From DATLZM01 sp035559315 (lineage in GTDB: Bacteria; Actinomycetota; UBA4738; HRBIN12), in the NCBI GenBank assembly GCA_035559315.1, contig DATMBJ010000087.1, positions 1 through 26,430 on the forward strand: a stretch of DNA of 26,430 bases, given 5' to 3'. Positions 1-7,682 of the stretch are shown in pieces. The number at the start of each line of letters is the position of its first letter. The first letter of the stretch is position 1. The position numbers and the translations under genes were made by a program. A model generated the notes under the pieces. That model worked only from the letters and a program-made list of their open reading frames with translations, was not told the origin of the DNA and did no database searches.

Positions 1-127
1 CGGGGACAACGTCGAGATGCAGGTGGAGCTGGAGAAGCCGATCGCGATGGAGGAGGGCCTCCGGTTCGCGATCCGGGAGGGCGGCCGCACCGTGGGCGCC
101 GGCCGCGTCACCAAGGTCGTCAAGTAG
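1..127 (+). CDS. tuf: Elongation factor Tu, C-terminal fragment
   Basis: This is the last 41 codons of EF-Tu, the GTPase that brings aminoacyl-tRNA to the ribosome. The reading frame enters at position 2 and stops at TAG 125-127. The visible part is the end of domain III, with the very conserved stretches AMEEGLRFAIREGGRTVGAG and RVTKVVK at the terminus. The start lies outside the window. rpsJ follows after 13 nt, the usual tuf-S10 junction, so tuf is probably the upstream member of the str operon or is cotranscribed with the S10 operon. Identification is by family knowledge of the C-terminal signature. Confidence 0.97.
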   Translation, partial: GDNVEMQVELEKPIAMEEGLRFAIREGGRTVGAGRVTKVVK

Positions 128-140
128 GGGAGCGGGCGAG

Positions 141-449
141 GTGGCGGCGCCGAGGATCAGGATCAAGCTCCGGGCCTACGACCACCGGGCCCTGGACGCG
201 GCGGCCCGGGACATCGTCGAGCACGTCACGCGGACCGGGGCCAAGGTCGTGGGCCCGGTGCCGCTGCCCACCGAGCGCCGGATCTACACCGTGATCCGCT
301 CGCCCCACAAGTACAAGGACAGCCGCGAGCACTTCCAGATGCTCACCCACAAGCGGCTGATCGACATCGTGGACGCGACCTCCAAGACGGTCCAGGAGCT
401 GCAGCGCCTGAACCTCTCGGCCGGGGTCGACATCGAGATCAAGCTGTGA
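141..449 (+). CDS. rpsJ: 30S ribosomal protein S10
   Basis: S10 sits in the head of the 30S subunit and, in other bacteria, also acts with NusB in antitermination. The 102-residue product has the expected length and the signatures RIRIKLRAYDHRALDAAA near the N-terminus, GPVPLPTERRIYTVIRSPH in the middle and SREHFQMLTHKRLIDI towards the end. The GTG start at 141 follows a purine-rich GGGGAGCGGGCGAG stretch. It is the first gene of the S10 operon. Its TGA stop (447-449) overlaps the ATG of rplC by one base, which suggests translational coupling. Confidence 0.98.
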   Translation: MAAPRIRIKLRAYDHRALDAAARDIVEHVTRTGAKVVGPVPLPTERRIYTVIRSPHKYKDSREHFQMLTHKRLIDIVDATSKTVQELQRLNLSAGVDIEIKL

Positions 450-1102
450 TGGACGCGGTGAAGGGCCTCCTCGGGACGAAGCTGGGCATGACCCAGATCT
501 TCGACGACACCCGCGCCGTGCCGGTCACGGTGATCAAGGCGGGCCCGTGCTACGTCGCCCAGGTGAAGACGGCCGAGCGCGACGGGTACGACGCGATCCA
601 GCTCGCCTACCTCGAGGTGCCGGAGCGGAAGGTGAACAAGCCGCTCCGCGGGCACTTCGAGAAGCACGGGGTGCGGCCGTCGCGCTACCTGGTCGAGCTC
701 CGCACCCCCGACGCGGCGACCTACGGCCCCGGCCAGGAGCTCCGAGCCGACCTCTTCGCCCCCGGCGAGCGGGTCGACGTGATCGGGGTGTCGAAGGGGA
801 AGGGCTTCGCCGGCGTCATGAAGCGCCACGGGTTCGGCGGCCTCGCCGGGAGCCACGGGACCGAGCGGAAGCACCGCTCGCCGGGGTCGATCGGGGCCTG
901 CGCCACGCCGTCCCGGGTGTTCAAGGGGATGCGGATGGCGGGCCACATGGGCAACGAGCGGGTGACCGTCCTCAACCTCCAGGTGGTCCAGGTGGACCCG
1001 GAGCGGAACCTCCTGCTGGTGAAGGGCGCGGTGCCCGGGCCGGCGGGCGGCCTCGTCATGATCCGGTCCGCCGTCAAGGCGCCGGCGGGGAGGGGGGCCT
1101 GA
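449..1102 (+). CDS. rplC: 50S ribosomal protein L3
   Basis: L3 is a primary 23S rRNA-binding protein close to the peptidyl transferase centre. The protein opens with GLLGTKLGMTQIFDD, and the long extension that reaches the active centre is recognisable by GKGFAGVMKRHGFGG, SHGTERKHRSPGSIG and RMAGHMGNERVTVLNL. ATG 449 is chosen over the GTG at 446 because it overlaps the rpsJ stop (TGATG) and gives the usual N-terminus. The length of 217 residues is normal. The stop overlaps the rplD start in the same TGATG manner. Confidence 0.97.
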   Translation: MDAVKGLLGTKLGMTQIFDDTRAVPVTVIKAGPCYVAQVKTAERDGYDAIQLAYLEVPERKVNKPLRGHFEKHGVRPSRYLVELRTPDAATYGPGQELRADLFAPGERVDVIGVSKGKGFAGVMKRHGFGGLAGSHGTERKHRSPGSIGACATPSRVFKGMRMAGHMGNERVTVLNLQVVQVDPERNLLLVKGAVPGPAGGLVMIRSAVKAPAGRGA

Positions 1103-1755
1103 TGCCCACGGTCGAGGTCCGCGCGGCCGACGGCCGGGTGGTCGGCGAGCGGGAGCTCCCGGCCGCGGTCTTCGACGCCCGCGTCAGCGTGCCGCTGATG
1201 CACCAGGTGGTGGTGGCGGCCCTGGCGGCGCGCCGGGCGGGGACGCACTCCACGAAGACCCGCGGGGAGGTCTCGGGCGGCGGCCGCAAGCCCTGGCGCC
1301 AGAAGGGCACCGGACGCGCCCGCCACGGCTCGATCCGGTCGCCGATCTGGACGGGCGGCGGGATCGCGCACGGGCCGAAGCCGCGGAGCTACGAGATGCG
1401 CGTCAACAAGAAGATGAAGCGGGGCGCCCTCCGCTCCGCCCTCACCGACGCGCTCCGGAGCGGCAAGCTCGCGGTGGTCGACGAGCTCTCGTTCGACGAG
1501 CCGAGGACCAAGCGCGCGGTGGCCGTGCTCGAGGCACTGGGCCTGGCGGGGAAGGTCCTCCTGGTGCTCCCGGAGCCGCGCGAGGACGTGGAGCGGGCCT
1601 TCCGGAACCTCCCGAACGTCCGGATCGCCTACGCGGGGTCGCTCGGCACCTACGAGGTCCTCGCCGCGGACCGGGTCCTGTTCACGGCCGCGGCGCTCGA
1701 CGCCCTCGAGGGCCGGGTCGGCGGGCCCGCCGCGGAGGGGGGTGACGCGGCGTGA
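1102..1755 (+). CDS. rplD: 50S ribosomal protein L4
   Basis: L4 lines the peptide exit tunnel; in some bacteria it also represses the S10 operon. The 217-residue product has the long basic loop at about residues 45-90, with the hallmark GRKPWRQKGTGRAR (61-74) and a following HGSIRSPIWTGGG. The globular part contains NKKMKRGALRSAL. ATG 1102 overlaps the rplC stop. The same frame stays open far upstream through rplC, but that is a high-GC shadow and not an extended L4. The C-terminus ends in a Gly/Ala-rich tail. The stop overlaps the rplW GTG. Confidence 0.97.
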   Translation: MPTVEVRAADGRVVGERELPAAVFDARVSVPLMHQVVVAALAARRAGTHSTKTRGEVSGGGRKPWRQKGTGRARHGSIRSPIWTGGGIAHGPKPRSYEMRVNKKMKRGALRSALTDALRSGKLAVVDELSFDEPRTKRAVAVLEALGLAGKVLLVLPEPREDVERAFRNLPNVRIAYAGSLGTYEVLAADRVLFTAAALDALEGRVGGPAAEGGDAA

Positions 1756-2042
1756 AGAACCCCCGCGACGTGATCATCCGGCCGGTGGTGTCCGAGAAGT
1801 CCTACGCGGGGCTCGAGCGGAACACCTACACCTTCATCGTCGACCCCCGGGCCAACAAGACCGAGATCAAGGAGGCGGTCCAGGCGATCTGGAACGTGCG
1901 GGTGGTCTCGGTCAACACGCTCCGGCGCCGGGGCAAGGTGAAGCGCCGGCGGTTCACGCTCGGGAAGCGACCGGACCAGAAGCGGGCCATCGTGACGCTC
2001 GCCGAGGGCGACTCGATCGAGATCTTCGAGACCGGGGGCTGA
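1752..2042 (+). CDS. rplW: 50S ribosomal protein L23
   Basis: L23 lies at the exit-tunnel rim, where it docks trigger factor and SRP. The 96 residues start with the conserved DVIIRPVVSEKS, followed by YTFIVDPRANKTEIKEAVQ and the basic strand KVKRRRFTLG. The GTG start at 1752 overlaps the rplD TGA (GTGA), and no better start exists. The length is typical for the family. It is followed by rplB after one base. Confidence 0.97.
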   Translation: MKNPRDVIIRPVVSEKSYAGLERNTYTFIVDPRANKTEIKEAVQAIWNVRVVSVNTLRRRGKVKRRRFTLGKRPDQKRAIVTLAEGDSIEIFETGG

Positions 2043-2043
2043 G

Positions 2044-2874
2044 ATGGGGATCCGGAAGTACAAGCCGACGACGCCGGGCCGCCGGGGGGCGAGCGTCTCC
2101 ACGTTCGAGGAGATCACCCGGGACCGTCCGGAGAAGTCGCTCCTGGCCAAGGGCCGCAAGCGGGCCGGCCGGAACGTGTACGGACGGATCACGGCCCGAC
2201 ACCAGGGCGGCGGGAACAAGCGCCGCTACCGGATCATCGACTTCCGCCGGAACAAGGACGGGGTCCCGGCCCGGGTGGCCCACATCGAGTACGACCCGAA
2301 CCGGAGCGCGCGGATCGCCCTGCTGCACTACGCGGACGGGGAGAAGCGCTACATCCTCGCCCCGCAGGGGATCTCCGTCGGCGACGTGCTGATGTCGGGG
2401 GAGGGGGCGGACATCCGGCCGGGCAACGCCCTCCCGCTCCGCAACATCCCCGTCGGGACCACCGTGCACGCCGTGGAGCTCAAGCCGGGGGCGGGGGCGA
2501 AGCTCGCCCGCTCCGCGGGCGCGAGCGTCCAGCTCATGGCCAAGGAGGGGCGGTACGCGACGCTCCGGCTCCCCTCGGGGGAGGTGCGGATGGTGGAGGT
2601 CGCCTGCCGGGCCACGGTGGGCGAGGTGGGCAACCCCGAGCACGAGCTGATCAGCCTGGGCAAGGCGGGGCGGAGCCGCTGGCTCGGGAAGCGGCCCTCG
2701 GTGCGCGGGGTGGCGATGAACCCGGTGGACCACCCGCTGGGCGGCGGCGAGGGGAAGTCCTCCGGCGGGCGGCACCCGACCTCCCCATGGGGGAAGAAGG
2801 AGGGCCGGACCCGGAAGAAGGGCAAGCCATCGGACCGGCTGATCATCCGGCGGCGCGGGAAGGGGCGTGGGTAG
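2044..2874 (+). CDS. rplB: 50S ribosomal protein L2
   Basis: L2 is a primary 23S rRNA binder needed for subunit association and peptidyl-transferase activity. The 276-residue protein starts with IRKYKPTTPGRRGASVSTF. It carries the RNA-binding core GRITARHQGGGNKRRYRIIDF and ends with the C-terminal signature around MNPVDHPLGGGEGKSSGGRH, PTSPWGKKEGRTRKKGKPSD. Length and domain order are those of the family. It sits 1 nt after rplW and 3 nt before rpsS within the S10 operon. Confidence 0.98.
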   Translation: MGIRKYKPTTPGRRGASVSTFEEITRDRPEKSLLAKGRKRAGRNVYGRITARHQGGGNKRRYRIIDFRRNKDGVPARVAHIEYDPNRSARIALLHYADGEKRYILAPQGISVGDVLMSGEGADIRPGNALPLRNIPVGTTVHAVELKPGAGAKLARSAGASVQLMAKEGRYATLRLPSGEVRMVEVACRATVGEVGNPEHELISLGKAGRSRWLGKRPSVRGVAMNPVDHPLGGGEGKSSGGRHPTSPWGKKEGRTRKKGKPSDRLIIRRRGKGRG

Positions 2875-2877
2875 GCG

Positions 2878-3159
2878 ATGCCGCGGTCGGTGAAGAAGGG
2901 GCCGTTCGTCGACGACCACCTGATGGCCAAGGTGCTCGAGATGAACCGCCGGGGCGAGAAGCGCGTCATCCGCACCTGGTCGCGGCGCTCCACGATCGTG
3001 CCGGAGATGGTGGGCCACACCATCGCGGTCCACGACGGGCGCAAGCACGTCCCGGTCTACATCACCGAGGCGATGGTGGGACACAAGCTCGGCGAGTTCG
3101 CCCCCACCAGGACCTTCCGCTCCCACGCGAAGACCGAGCGGAGCACGCGGGCGAGGTAG
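2878..3159 (+). CDS. rpsS: 30S ribosomal protein S19
   Basis: S19 forms a complex with S13 in the 30S head and contacts the A-site tRNA region. The product has 93 residues with the typical MPRSVKKGPFVDDHLMAKV start, the core RVIRTWSRRSTIVPEMVGHT and the C-terminal GHKLGEFAPTRTFRSHAK. ATG 2878 is 3 nt after the rplB stop. Nothing in the sequence is unusual. Confidence 0.98.
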   Translation: MPRSVKKGPFVDDHLMAKVLEMNRRGEKRVIRTWSRRSTIVPEMVGHTIAVHDGRKHVPVYITEAMVGHKLGEFAPTRTFRSHAKTERSTRAR

Positions 3160-3165
3160 GCGGAC

Positions 3166-3504
3166 ATGGAGGGACGCGCTACCCTGAGGTACGTCCGGGT
3201 CTCGCCGCGGAAGGCGCGGCGGGTGGTGGACCTGATCCGGGGCCGCCACGTCGAGGAGGCCCGGCGGATCCTGCGGTTCTCCCCGCTCGGGGCCTCCCGG
3301 GACGTGGCGAAGCTGCTCGAGTCCGCCGTGGCCAACGCGGAGCGGACGCCCGGGGTCGTCGCCCAGAACCTGGTCGTCCACCGGGCCTGGGTCGACGAGG
3401 GGCCGACGCTGAAGCGCTGGCGCCCGCGGGCCTACGGGCGGGCCACCCGGATCAGGAAGCGGACGTCGCACATCACGGTCGTCGTGCGGTCGTTGGAGGG
3501 ATAG
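3166..3504 (+). CDS. rplV: 50S ribosomal protein L22
   Basis: L22 spans all domains of 23S rRNA, and its beta-hairpin lines the exit tunnel near the macrolide site. The 112-residue protein shows RYVRVSPRKARRVVDLIRG at the N-terminus, AANA-like SAVANAER in the core helix and the hairpin loop at about residues 77-100 with WRPRAYGRATRIRKRTSHI. The hairpin keeps the conserved Arg/Gly pattern, so no macrolide-resistance deletion is visible. ATG 3166 is 6 nt after rpsS. Confidence 0.97.
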   Translation: MEGRATLRYVRVSPRKARRVVDLIRGRHVEEARRILRFSPLGASRDVAKLLESAVANAERTPGVVAQNLVVHRAWVDEGPTLKRWRPRAYGRATRIRKRTSHITVVVRSLEG

Positions 3505-3507
3505 CCG

Positions 3508-4341
3508 GTGGGACAGAAGGTGCACCCGTACGGGCTCCGCCTGGGGGTGATCTACCCCTGGAAGTCGAACTGGTTCGCCGGCCGCGACTACGCGGAGCAC
3601 CTCCACGAGGACATCTGGATCCGCCAGCACATCCGGTCGCGCCTGGCGCGGGCCGGCATCTCCTCCATCGACATCGAGCGGAAGGGCGACCAGATCTGGG
3701 TCTTCATCCGGACCGCCCGCCCCGGGATCGTGATCGGGCGGAAGGGGGCCGAGGTCGACCGGATCCGGAAGGACATCGAGCGGTACACGAAGAAGCGGGT
3801 CGACGTGAAGGTCGAGGACATGAACCAGGCCTCCAGCGAGTCCCGCCCCGAGACCGACGCCGCGCTCCTCGCCCAGGGGGTGGCGGAGCAGCTCGCCGGC
3901 CGGGTGTCCTTCCGGCGGGCGATGCGGCGGGCGGTGCAGACCGCGATGCGGGCGGGCGCCCTCGGGGTCCGGGTGCAGTGCGCCGGACGCCTCGGGGGGG
4001 CCGAGATGTCCCGGCGGGAGTGGTACCGGGAGGGCCGGGTCCCGCTCCACACGCTGCGGGCCAAGATCGACTACGGGACCGCCGAGGCCAAGACCACGTT
4101 CGGGCAGATCGGCGTGAAGGTCTGGGTGTACCACGGCGACGAGATCCCGGCGGCGGAGAAGGAGGCCGAGCTGGCGCGGGCCCGGGCCCTCCAGCCGGCC
4201 CGATCCGGCGCCGCCTCGACCGGCGCGCTCATCACGGACGAGCGCGAGGTGCTCGAGGAGGAGCCGGACGTCCCGGTGATCCCGGTGGGGGAGGAGCCGG
4301 CCGAGGAGGCCGAGGCGAGCCCCGGGGAGGAGGGGTCCTGA
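3508..4341 (+). CDS. rpsC: 30S ribosomal protein S3 with acidic C-terminal tail
   Basis: S3 lies at the mRNA entry tunnel and has helicase-related activity. The N-terminal KH domain carries GIVIGRKGAEVDRIRKDIE with the GxxG loop. The C-terminal S3 domain includes GGAEMSRREWYREGRVPLHT and YGTAEAKTTFGQIGVKVWV. After about residue 215 there is a roughly 60-residue tail rich in Glu, Ala and Pro. It lacks the basic character of the rest of the protein; acidic or low-complexity S3 tails are common in actinobacteria. The start is GTG 3508. The stop overlaps rplP (TGATG). Confidence 0.97.
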   Translation: MGQKVHPYGLRLGVIYPWKSNWFAGRDYAEHLHEDIWIRQHIRSRLARAGISSIDIERKGDQIWVFIRTARPGIVIGRKGAEVDRIRKDIERYTKKRVDVKVEDMNQASSESRPETDAALLAQGVAEQLAGRVSFRRAMRRAVQTAMRAGALGVRVQCAGRLGGAEMSRREWYREGRVPLHTLRAKIDYGTAEAKTTFGQIGVKVWVYHGDEIPAAEKEAELARARALQPARSGAASTGALITDEREVLEEEPDVPVIPVGEEPAEEAEASPGEEGS

Positions 4342-4760
4342 TGCTCGCCCCCAAGAAGGTGAAGCACCGCAAGCAGCACCGGGGCCGGATGACCGGCCGG
4401 GCCAAGGGGGGCACCGAGATCCACTTCGGCGACTACGGGCTGGTCGCGCTCGAGCCGGCCTGGGTCACGAACCGGCAGATCGAGGCGGCCCGGGTGGCGA
4501 TCACCCGGCACATCCGCCGGGGTGGGAAGGTGTGGATCAACATCTTCCCCGACAAGCCCTACACGAAGAAGCCCGCCGAGACCCGGATGGGCTCGGGCAA
4601 GGGGAACCCCGAGGGCTGGGTCGCGGTCGTGAAGCCGGGCCGCGTGATGTTCGAGCTGGCGGGGGTGGGGGAACCCATCGCCCGGGAGGCGATGCGCCGG
4701 GCGGCGCACAAGCTCCCGATGAAGACCAAGTTCGTCTCGCGGGTCGGGGGTGGTGAGTAG
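4341..4760 (+). CDS. rplP: 50S ribosomal protein L16
   Basis: L16 organises the A-site tRNA elbow region of the 50S. The 139-residue product begins MLAPKKVKHRKQHRGRMTG and shows INIFPDKPYTKKPAETRMG and GSGKGNPEGWVAVVKPGRVM, which includes the conserved Arg-hydroxylation neighbourhood of the family. It ends in AHKLPMKTKFVSR. The ATG overlaps the rpsC stop, and the TAG stop at 4758-4760 abuts the GTG of rpmC without a spacer. Confidence 0.97.
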   Translation: MLAPKKVKHRKQHRGRMTGRAKGGTEIHFGDYGLVALEPAWVTNRQIEAARVAITRHIRRGGKVWINIFPDKPYTKKPAETRMGSGKGNPEGWVAVVKPGRVMFELAGVGEPIAREAMRRAAHKLPMKTKFVSRVGGGE

Positions 4761-4979
4761 GTGCCGAACCGGAAGGCCGCCGAGCTGCGCGAGCTGCCCG
4801 ACCAGGAGCTCCGGGCGCGGCTGGACGCCGCCAAGGAGGAGCTGTTCAACCTCCGGTTCCAGCTCGCGACCGGGCAGCTCGACAACCCGATGCGGCTCCG
4901 CCAGGTCCGCCGCGACGTGGCCCGGATCCTGACCGTGATGCGCGAGCGGGAGCTCGGGGGCCGGGAGGTGGCGTCGTGA
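4761..4979 (+). CDS. rpmC: 50S ribosomal protein L29
   Basis: L29 is a small two-helix protein next to L23 at the tunnel exit. The 72-residue sequence shows the usual ELRELPDQELRARLDAAKEE helix followed by LFNLRFQLATGQLDNP and RRDVARILTVMRERE. The GTG start at 4761 follows the rplP stop directly, and GGTGGTGAGTAG upstream overlaps rplP coding sequence. The stop overlaps the rpsQ GTG (GTGA). Confidence 0.97.
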   Translation: MPNRKAAELRELPDQELRARLDAAKEELFNLRFQLATGQLDNPMRLRQVRRDVARILTVMRERELGGREVAS

Positions 4980-5239
4980 GCGAGCGGGAGCGGGGCCGGC
5001 GGAAGGTGCGGACCGGCGTGGTCGTGTCGGACCGGATGGACAAGACCGTGGTGGTGAAGGTGGAGCGGACCTTCCCGCACCCCCTCTACGGGAAGACCGT
5101 GCGCCGCTCGTCGAAGGTGTACGCGCACGACGAGGCCAACGAGGCCCGGGTGGGCGACACGGTGCGGGTGATGGAGACCCGCCCGCTCTCGAGGCTCAAG
5201 CGCTGGCGGGTCGTGGAGATCGTGGAACGGGCGAAGTAG
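4976..5239 (+). CDS. rpsQ: 30S ribosomal protein S17
   Basis: S17 is a primary 16S rRNA binder with an OB fold. The 87-residue product shows RKVRTGVVVSDRMDKTVVVK, the loop FPHPLYGKTVRRSSKVYAHD, and RVGDTVRVMETRPLSRLKRW. The GTG start at 4976 overlaps the rpmC stop. It is the last gene of the classical S10 operon; rplN (spc operon) follows after 5 nt without a visible promoter, so S10 and spc are probably one transcription unit here. Confidence 0.97.
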   Translation: MSERERGRRKVRTGVVVSDRMDKTVVVKVERTFPHPLYGKTVRRSSKVYAHDEANEARVGDTVRVMETRPLSRLKRWRVVEIVERAK

Positions 5240-5244
5240 GCGGG

Positions 5245-5616
5245 ATGATCCAGCAGGAGACGCGCTGCAAGGTCGCGGACAACACGGGGGCCAAGGAGGT
5301 CCTCGTGATCCGGGTGCTGGGCGGCTCCCACCGCCGGTACGCGGGGGTGGGCGACGTCGTCGTGGCCTCGGTCAAGGACGCGCTCCCGAACGGTGCGGTG
5401 AAGAAGGGCGACGTCGTGAAGGCCGTCGTGGTGCGCACGGCGAAGGAGCGGCGGCGGCCCGACGGCTCCTACATCAAGTTCGACGACAACGCCGTCGTGC
5501 TGCTCACCCCGGACGCCAGGAACCCGCGGGGGACCCGGATCTTCGGTCCCGTCGCCCGAGAGCTGCGCGAGAAGCGGTTCATGAAGATCATCTCGCTCGC
5601 CCCGGAGGTGCTCTGA
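5245..5616 (+). CDS. rplN: 50S ribosomal protein L14
   Basis: L14 contacts 16S rRNA in an intersubunit bridge and is the docking site for RsfS in other bacteria. The 123 residues start MIQQETRCKVADNTGAKEVL and contain RVLGGSHRRYAGVGDVVVAS, GSYIKFDDNAVVLL and NPRGTRIFGPVARELRE. The length is normal. The ATG at 5245 follows the rpsQ stop by 5 nt, and the stop overlaps rplX (TGATG). Confidence 0.98.
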   Translation: MIQQETRCKVADNTGAKEVLVIRVLGGSHRRYAGVGDVVVASVKDALPNGAVKKGDVVKAVVVRTAKERRRPDGSYIKFDDNAVVLLTPDARNPRGTRIFGPVARELREKRFMKIISLAPEVL

Positions 5617-5930
5617 TGCCGGGCGTCTCGATCAGGAAGGACGACACCGTGATGGTCATGGCGGGCAAGGACCGCGGCCGGACCGGGCGCGTCGTCCAGG
5701 TCCTGCCCCGCGAGCGGCGCGTGATGGTGGAGGGCGTGGCCCGGGCCAAGCGACACACGAAGCCCAGCCGGAAGAACCAGCAGGGCGGCATCATCGACAA
5801 GGACCTGTTCATCGACCTCTCGAACGTCCAGCTCGTCTGCAAGAGCTGCGGTCGGCCGACCCGGGTGGGGCACCGGGTCGAGGACGGGAAGAAGGTGCGG
5901 ATCTGCCGGAAGTGCGAGGCCGAGCTATGA
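5616..5930 (+). CDS. rplX: 50S ribosomal protein L24, Cys4 form
   Basis: L24 is an assembly initiator protein near the tunnel exit. The KOW domain appears as KDDTVMVMAGKDRGRTGRVV, followed by MVEGVARAKRHTKPSRKNQQ. The C-terminal third has two CxxC pairs (CKSC and CRKC) separated by a GHRVEDGKKVR loop. This is the zinc-ribbon-like C-terminus found in a subset of L24 proteins; zinc binding is inferred from the four Cys. The 104-residue length fits. The stop overlaps the rplE start (ATGA). Confidence 0.97.
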   Translation: MPGVSIRKDDTVMVMAGKDRGRTGRVVQVLPRERRVMVEGVARAKRHTKPSRKNQQGGIIDKDLFIDLSNVQLVCKSCGRPTRVGHRVEDGKKVRICRKCEAEL

Positions 5931-6508
5931 GCGAGCGGTACCAGCCGAGGCTCAAGGTGCGCTACCGCGAGGAGGTGGTCCCCCGCCTCATCGCCGAGCG
6001 TGGCTACCGCAACCCGATGGAGGTCCCCCGCCTCGAGAAGATCGTCGTGAACATGGGGATCGGCGACGCGATCCGGGACGGGCGGCTGCTCGAGGCCGCC
6101 CTCCAGGACCTGGCGACGATCACCGGGCAGAAGCCCGTGGTGACCCGGGCCCGCCGGTCGATCGCCGGGTTCAAGGTCCGCCAGGGGATGGCGATCGGGG
6201 CCAAGGTCACGCTCCGGGGGGACCGGATGTGGGAGTTCCTCGACCGGCTCCTCTCGCTCGCGATCCCCAGGATCCGGGACTTCCGAGGGCTCGACCCGCG
6301 GAGCTTCGACGGGCACGGCAACTACACGCTCGGCATCACCGAGCAGCTGATCTTCCCCGAGATCGACTACGACAAGGTCGTGAAGGTCCGGGGGATGGAC
6401 GTGACGGTCGTGACGACGGCGAAGGACGACGAGGAGGGGCGCGCGCTCCTCACCGCCCTCGGCTTCCCGTTCGCGGGGGCCCCGGCGGTGACGGCGGCCG
6501 CCTCCTAG
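5927..6508 (+). CDS. rplE: 50S ribosomal protein L5
   Basis: L5 binds 5S rRNA and contacts P-site tRNA and S13. The 193-residue product shows PRLEKIVVNMGIGDAI, the stretch ITGQKPVVTRARRSIAGFKV, RGDRMWEFLDRLLSLAIPRI, and FDGHGNYTLGITEQLIFPEI. ATG 5927 overlaps the rplX stop; a GTG 15 nt upstream in the same frame is less likely because it lies inside rplX and adds residues the family lacks. A short Ala-rich C-terminal tail extends past the usual end. Confidence 0.97.
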   Translation: MSERYQPRLKVRYREEVVPRLIAERGYRNPMEVPRLEKIVVNMGIGDAIRDGRLLEAALQDLATITGQKPVVTRARRSIAGFKVRQGMAIGAKVTLRGDRMWEFLDRLLSLAIPRIRDFRGLDPRSFDGHGNYTLGITEQLIFPEIDYDKVVKVRGMDVTVVTTAKDDEEGRALLTALGFPFAGAPAVTAAAS

Positions 6509-6516
6509 GAGCGGCG

Positions 6517-6702
6517 ATGGCGAAGAAGGCGTTGATCGAGAAGCAGCGGCGGCGGCCCAAGTTCCGGGTCCGCGCGTACACGCGGTGCCGACGTTGCGGG
6601 CGTCCGCGCGCGGTCTTCCGGCGGTTCATGCTGTGCCGGATCTGCTTCCGGCAGCTGGCCCACGCCGGCGAGCTCCCGGGGGTGACGAAGGCGTCATGGT
6701 GA
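6517..6702 (+). CDS. rpsN: 30S ribosomal protein S14 type Z (zinc form)
   Basis: S14 belongs to the 30S head. At 61 residues this is the short zinc-binding form, with Cys24, Cys27, Cys40 and Cys43 (CRRC and CRIC) at the positions known from the Thermus protein. The N-terminus MAKKALIEKQRRRPKFRVRA and the ending ELPGVTKASW are typical. ATG 6517 is preceded by CCTAGGAGCGGCG, which gives a good AGGAG ribosome site. The stop lies inside the start of rpsH (7-base overlap). Confidence 0.96.
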   Translation: MAKKALIEKQRRRPKFRVRAYTRCRRCGRPRAVFRRFMLCRICFRQLAHAGELPGVTKASW

Positions 6703-7115
6703 GGACCCCGGTGCGCACGAACGTGACGGACCCCATCGGGGACCTCCTGGCGAGGATCCGGAACGCGAACCTCGCCTACCGGGACGACCTCCTGGTCCCG
6801 GTCTCGAAGATGAACCGGGCCCTGCTCGCGATCCTCGAGCGCGAGGGGTACATCGCGGGGTTCGCGGAGGAGGGCGAGGGCGTCCACCGCGCGTTCCGGG
6901 TCCGGCTGAAGTACGGGCGGAACCGGGAGCGGGCCATCACCGGGCTGCGCCGCGTCTCGAAGCCCGGCCGGCGGATCTACGCGGGGCGGCAGGGGCTCCC
7001 GCGGGTCCTGGGCGGCCTGGGGATCGCGATCCTCTCCACGTCCCAAGGCGTGATGACCGACCGGGAGGCCGCCCGCCGAGGGATCGGCGGCGAGGTCCTC
7101 GCCTACGTCTGGTGA
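6696..7115 (+). CDS. rpsH: 30S ribosomal protein S8
   Basis: S8 is a primary 16S rRNA binder of the platform and, in E. coli, the spc operon repressor. The 139-residue protein contains NVTDPIGDLLARIRNANLAY, VPVSKMNRALLAILEREGYI, VSKPGRRIYAGRQGLPRVLG and the C-terminal GIAILSTSQGVMTDREA. ATG 6696 is the first start in frame after the rpsN core and overlaps the rpsN end. The same frame is open upstream only because of GC bias. It sits in spc order between S14 and L6. Confidence 0.97.
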   Translation: MVRTPVRTNVTDPIGDLLARIRNANLAYRDDLLVPVSKMNRALLAILEREGYIAGFAEEGEGVHRAFRVRLKYGRNRERAITGLRRVSKPGRRIYAGRQGLPRVLGGLGIAILSTSQGVMTDREAARRGIGGEVLAYVW

Positions 7116-7128
7116 GGAGGGACGGGCG

Positions 7129-7677
7129 ATGAGCCGGATCGGGAGGCGGCCCATCGAGATCCCGGCGGGGGTCGAGGTGGACCTCGGGGAGGCGAACCTG
7201 GTGACGGTCCGCGGGCCCCGCGGCACCCTGCAGCGCCGCCTCCACCCCGACATCCGCGTGGTGCGGGAGGACGGCGTCCTCCGGGTGGAGCGTCCGAGCG
7301 ACGAGCCGTTCCACCGCGCGCTCCACGGCCTGTCCCGGACGCTCCTCGCGAACATGGTGGAGGGCGTCACGAAGGGCTTCGAGAAGGCCCTGGAGATCGT
7401 GGGGGTGGGCTACCGGGCCGCGCTCCGGGGCCAGGACCTGGAGGTCCAGGTCGGGTACTCGCACCCCGTCGTCGTGCCGCGGCCGGAGGGGATCGAGTTC
7501 GAGGTCCCCTCGCCGACGAGGATCGTCGTCCGCGGCATCGACAAGGAGATGGTGGGCGAGGTGGCCGCCAGGATCAGGAAGATCCGCAAGCCCGAGCCCT
7601 ACAAGGGGAAGGGGATCCGCTACGAGGGCGAGCACGTGCGGCGGAAGGCCGGGAAGGCCGCGAAGGGGGCGAGGTGA
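7129..7677 (+). CDS. rplF: 50S ribosomal protein L6
   Basis: L6 lies near the GTPase-associated centre. It has two tandem L6 domains: MSRIGRRPIEIPAGVEVDLG with VTVRGPRGTLQRRLHP in the first, and VGYRAALRGQDLEVQVGYSH in the second. The C-terminal family signature PEPYKGKGIRYEGEHVRRKA is complete. The length of 182 residues is usual. ATG 7129 follows a GAGGAGGGACGGGCG ribosome site; the stop overlaps a GTG that could start rplR. Confidence 0.98.
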   Translation: MSRIGRRPIEIPAGVEVDLGEANLVTVRGPRGTLQRRLHPDIRVVREDGVLRVERPSDEPFHRALHGLSRTLLANMVEGVTKGFEKALEIVGVGYRAALRGQDLEVQVGYSHPVVVPRPEGIEFEVPSPTRIVVRGIDKEMVGEVAARIRKIRKPEPYKGKGIRYEGEHVRRKAGKAAKGAR

Positions 7678-7682
7678 CGGCG

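Noticed and set aside
547..1101. N-terminal extension of L4 through rplC
   Set aside because: The frame is open only because of GC bias; the L4 family begins at ATG 1102, which overlaps the rplC stop.
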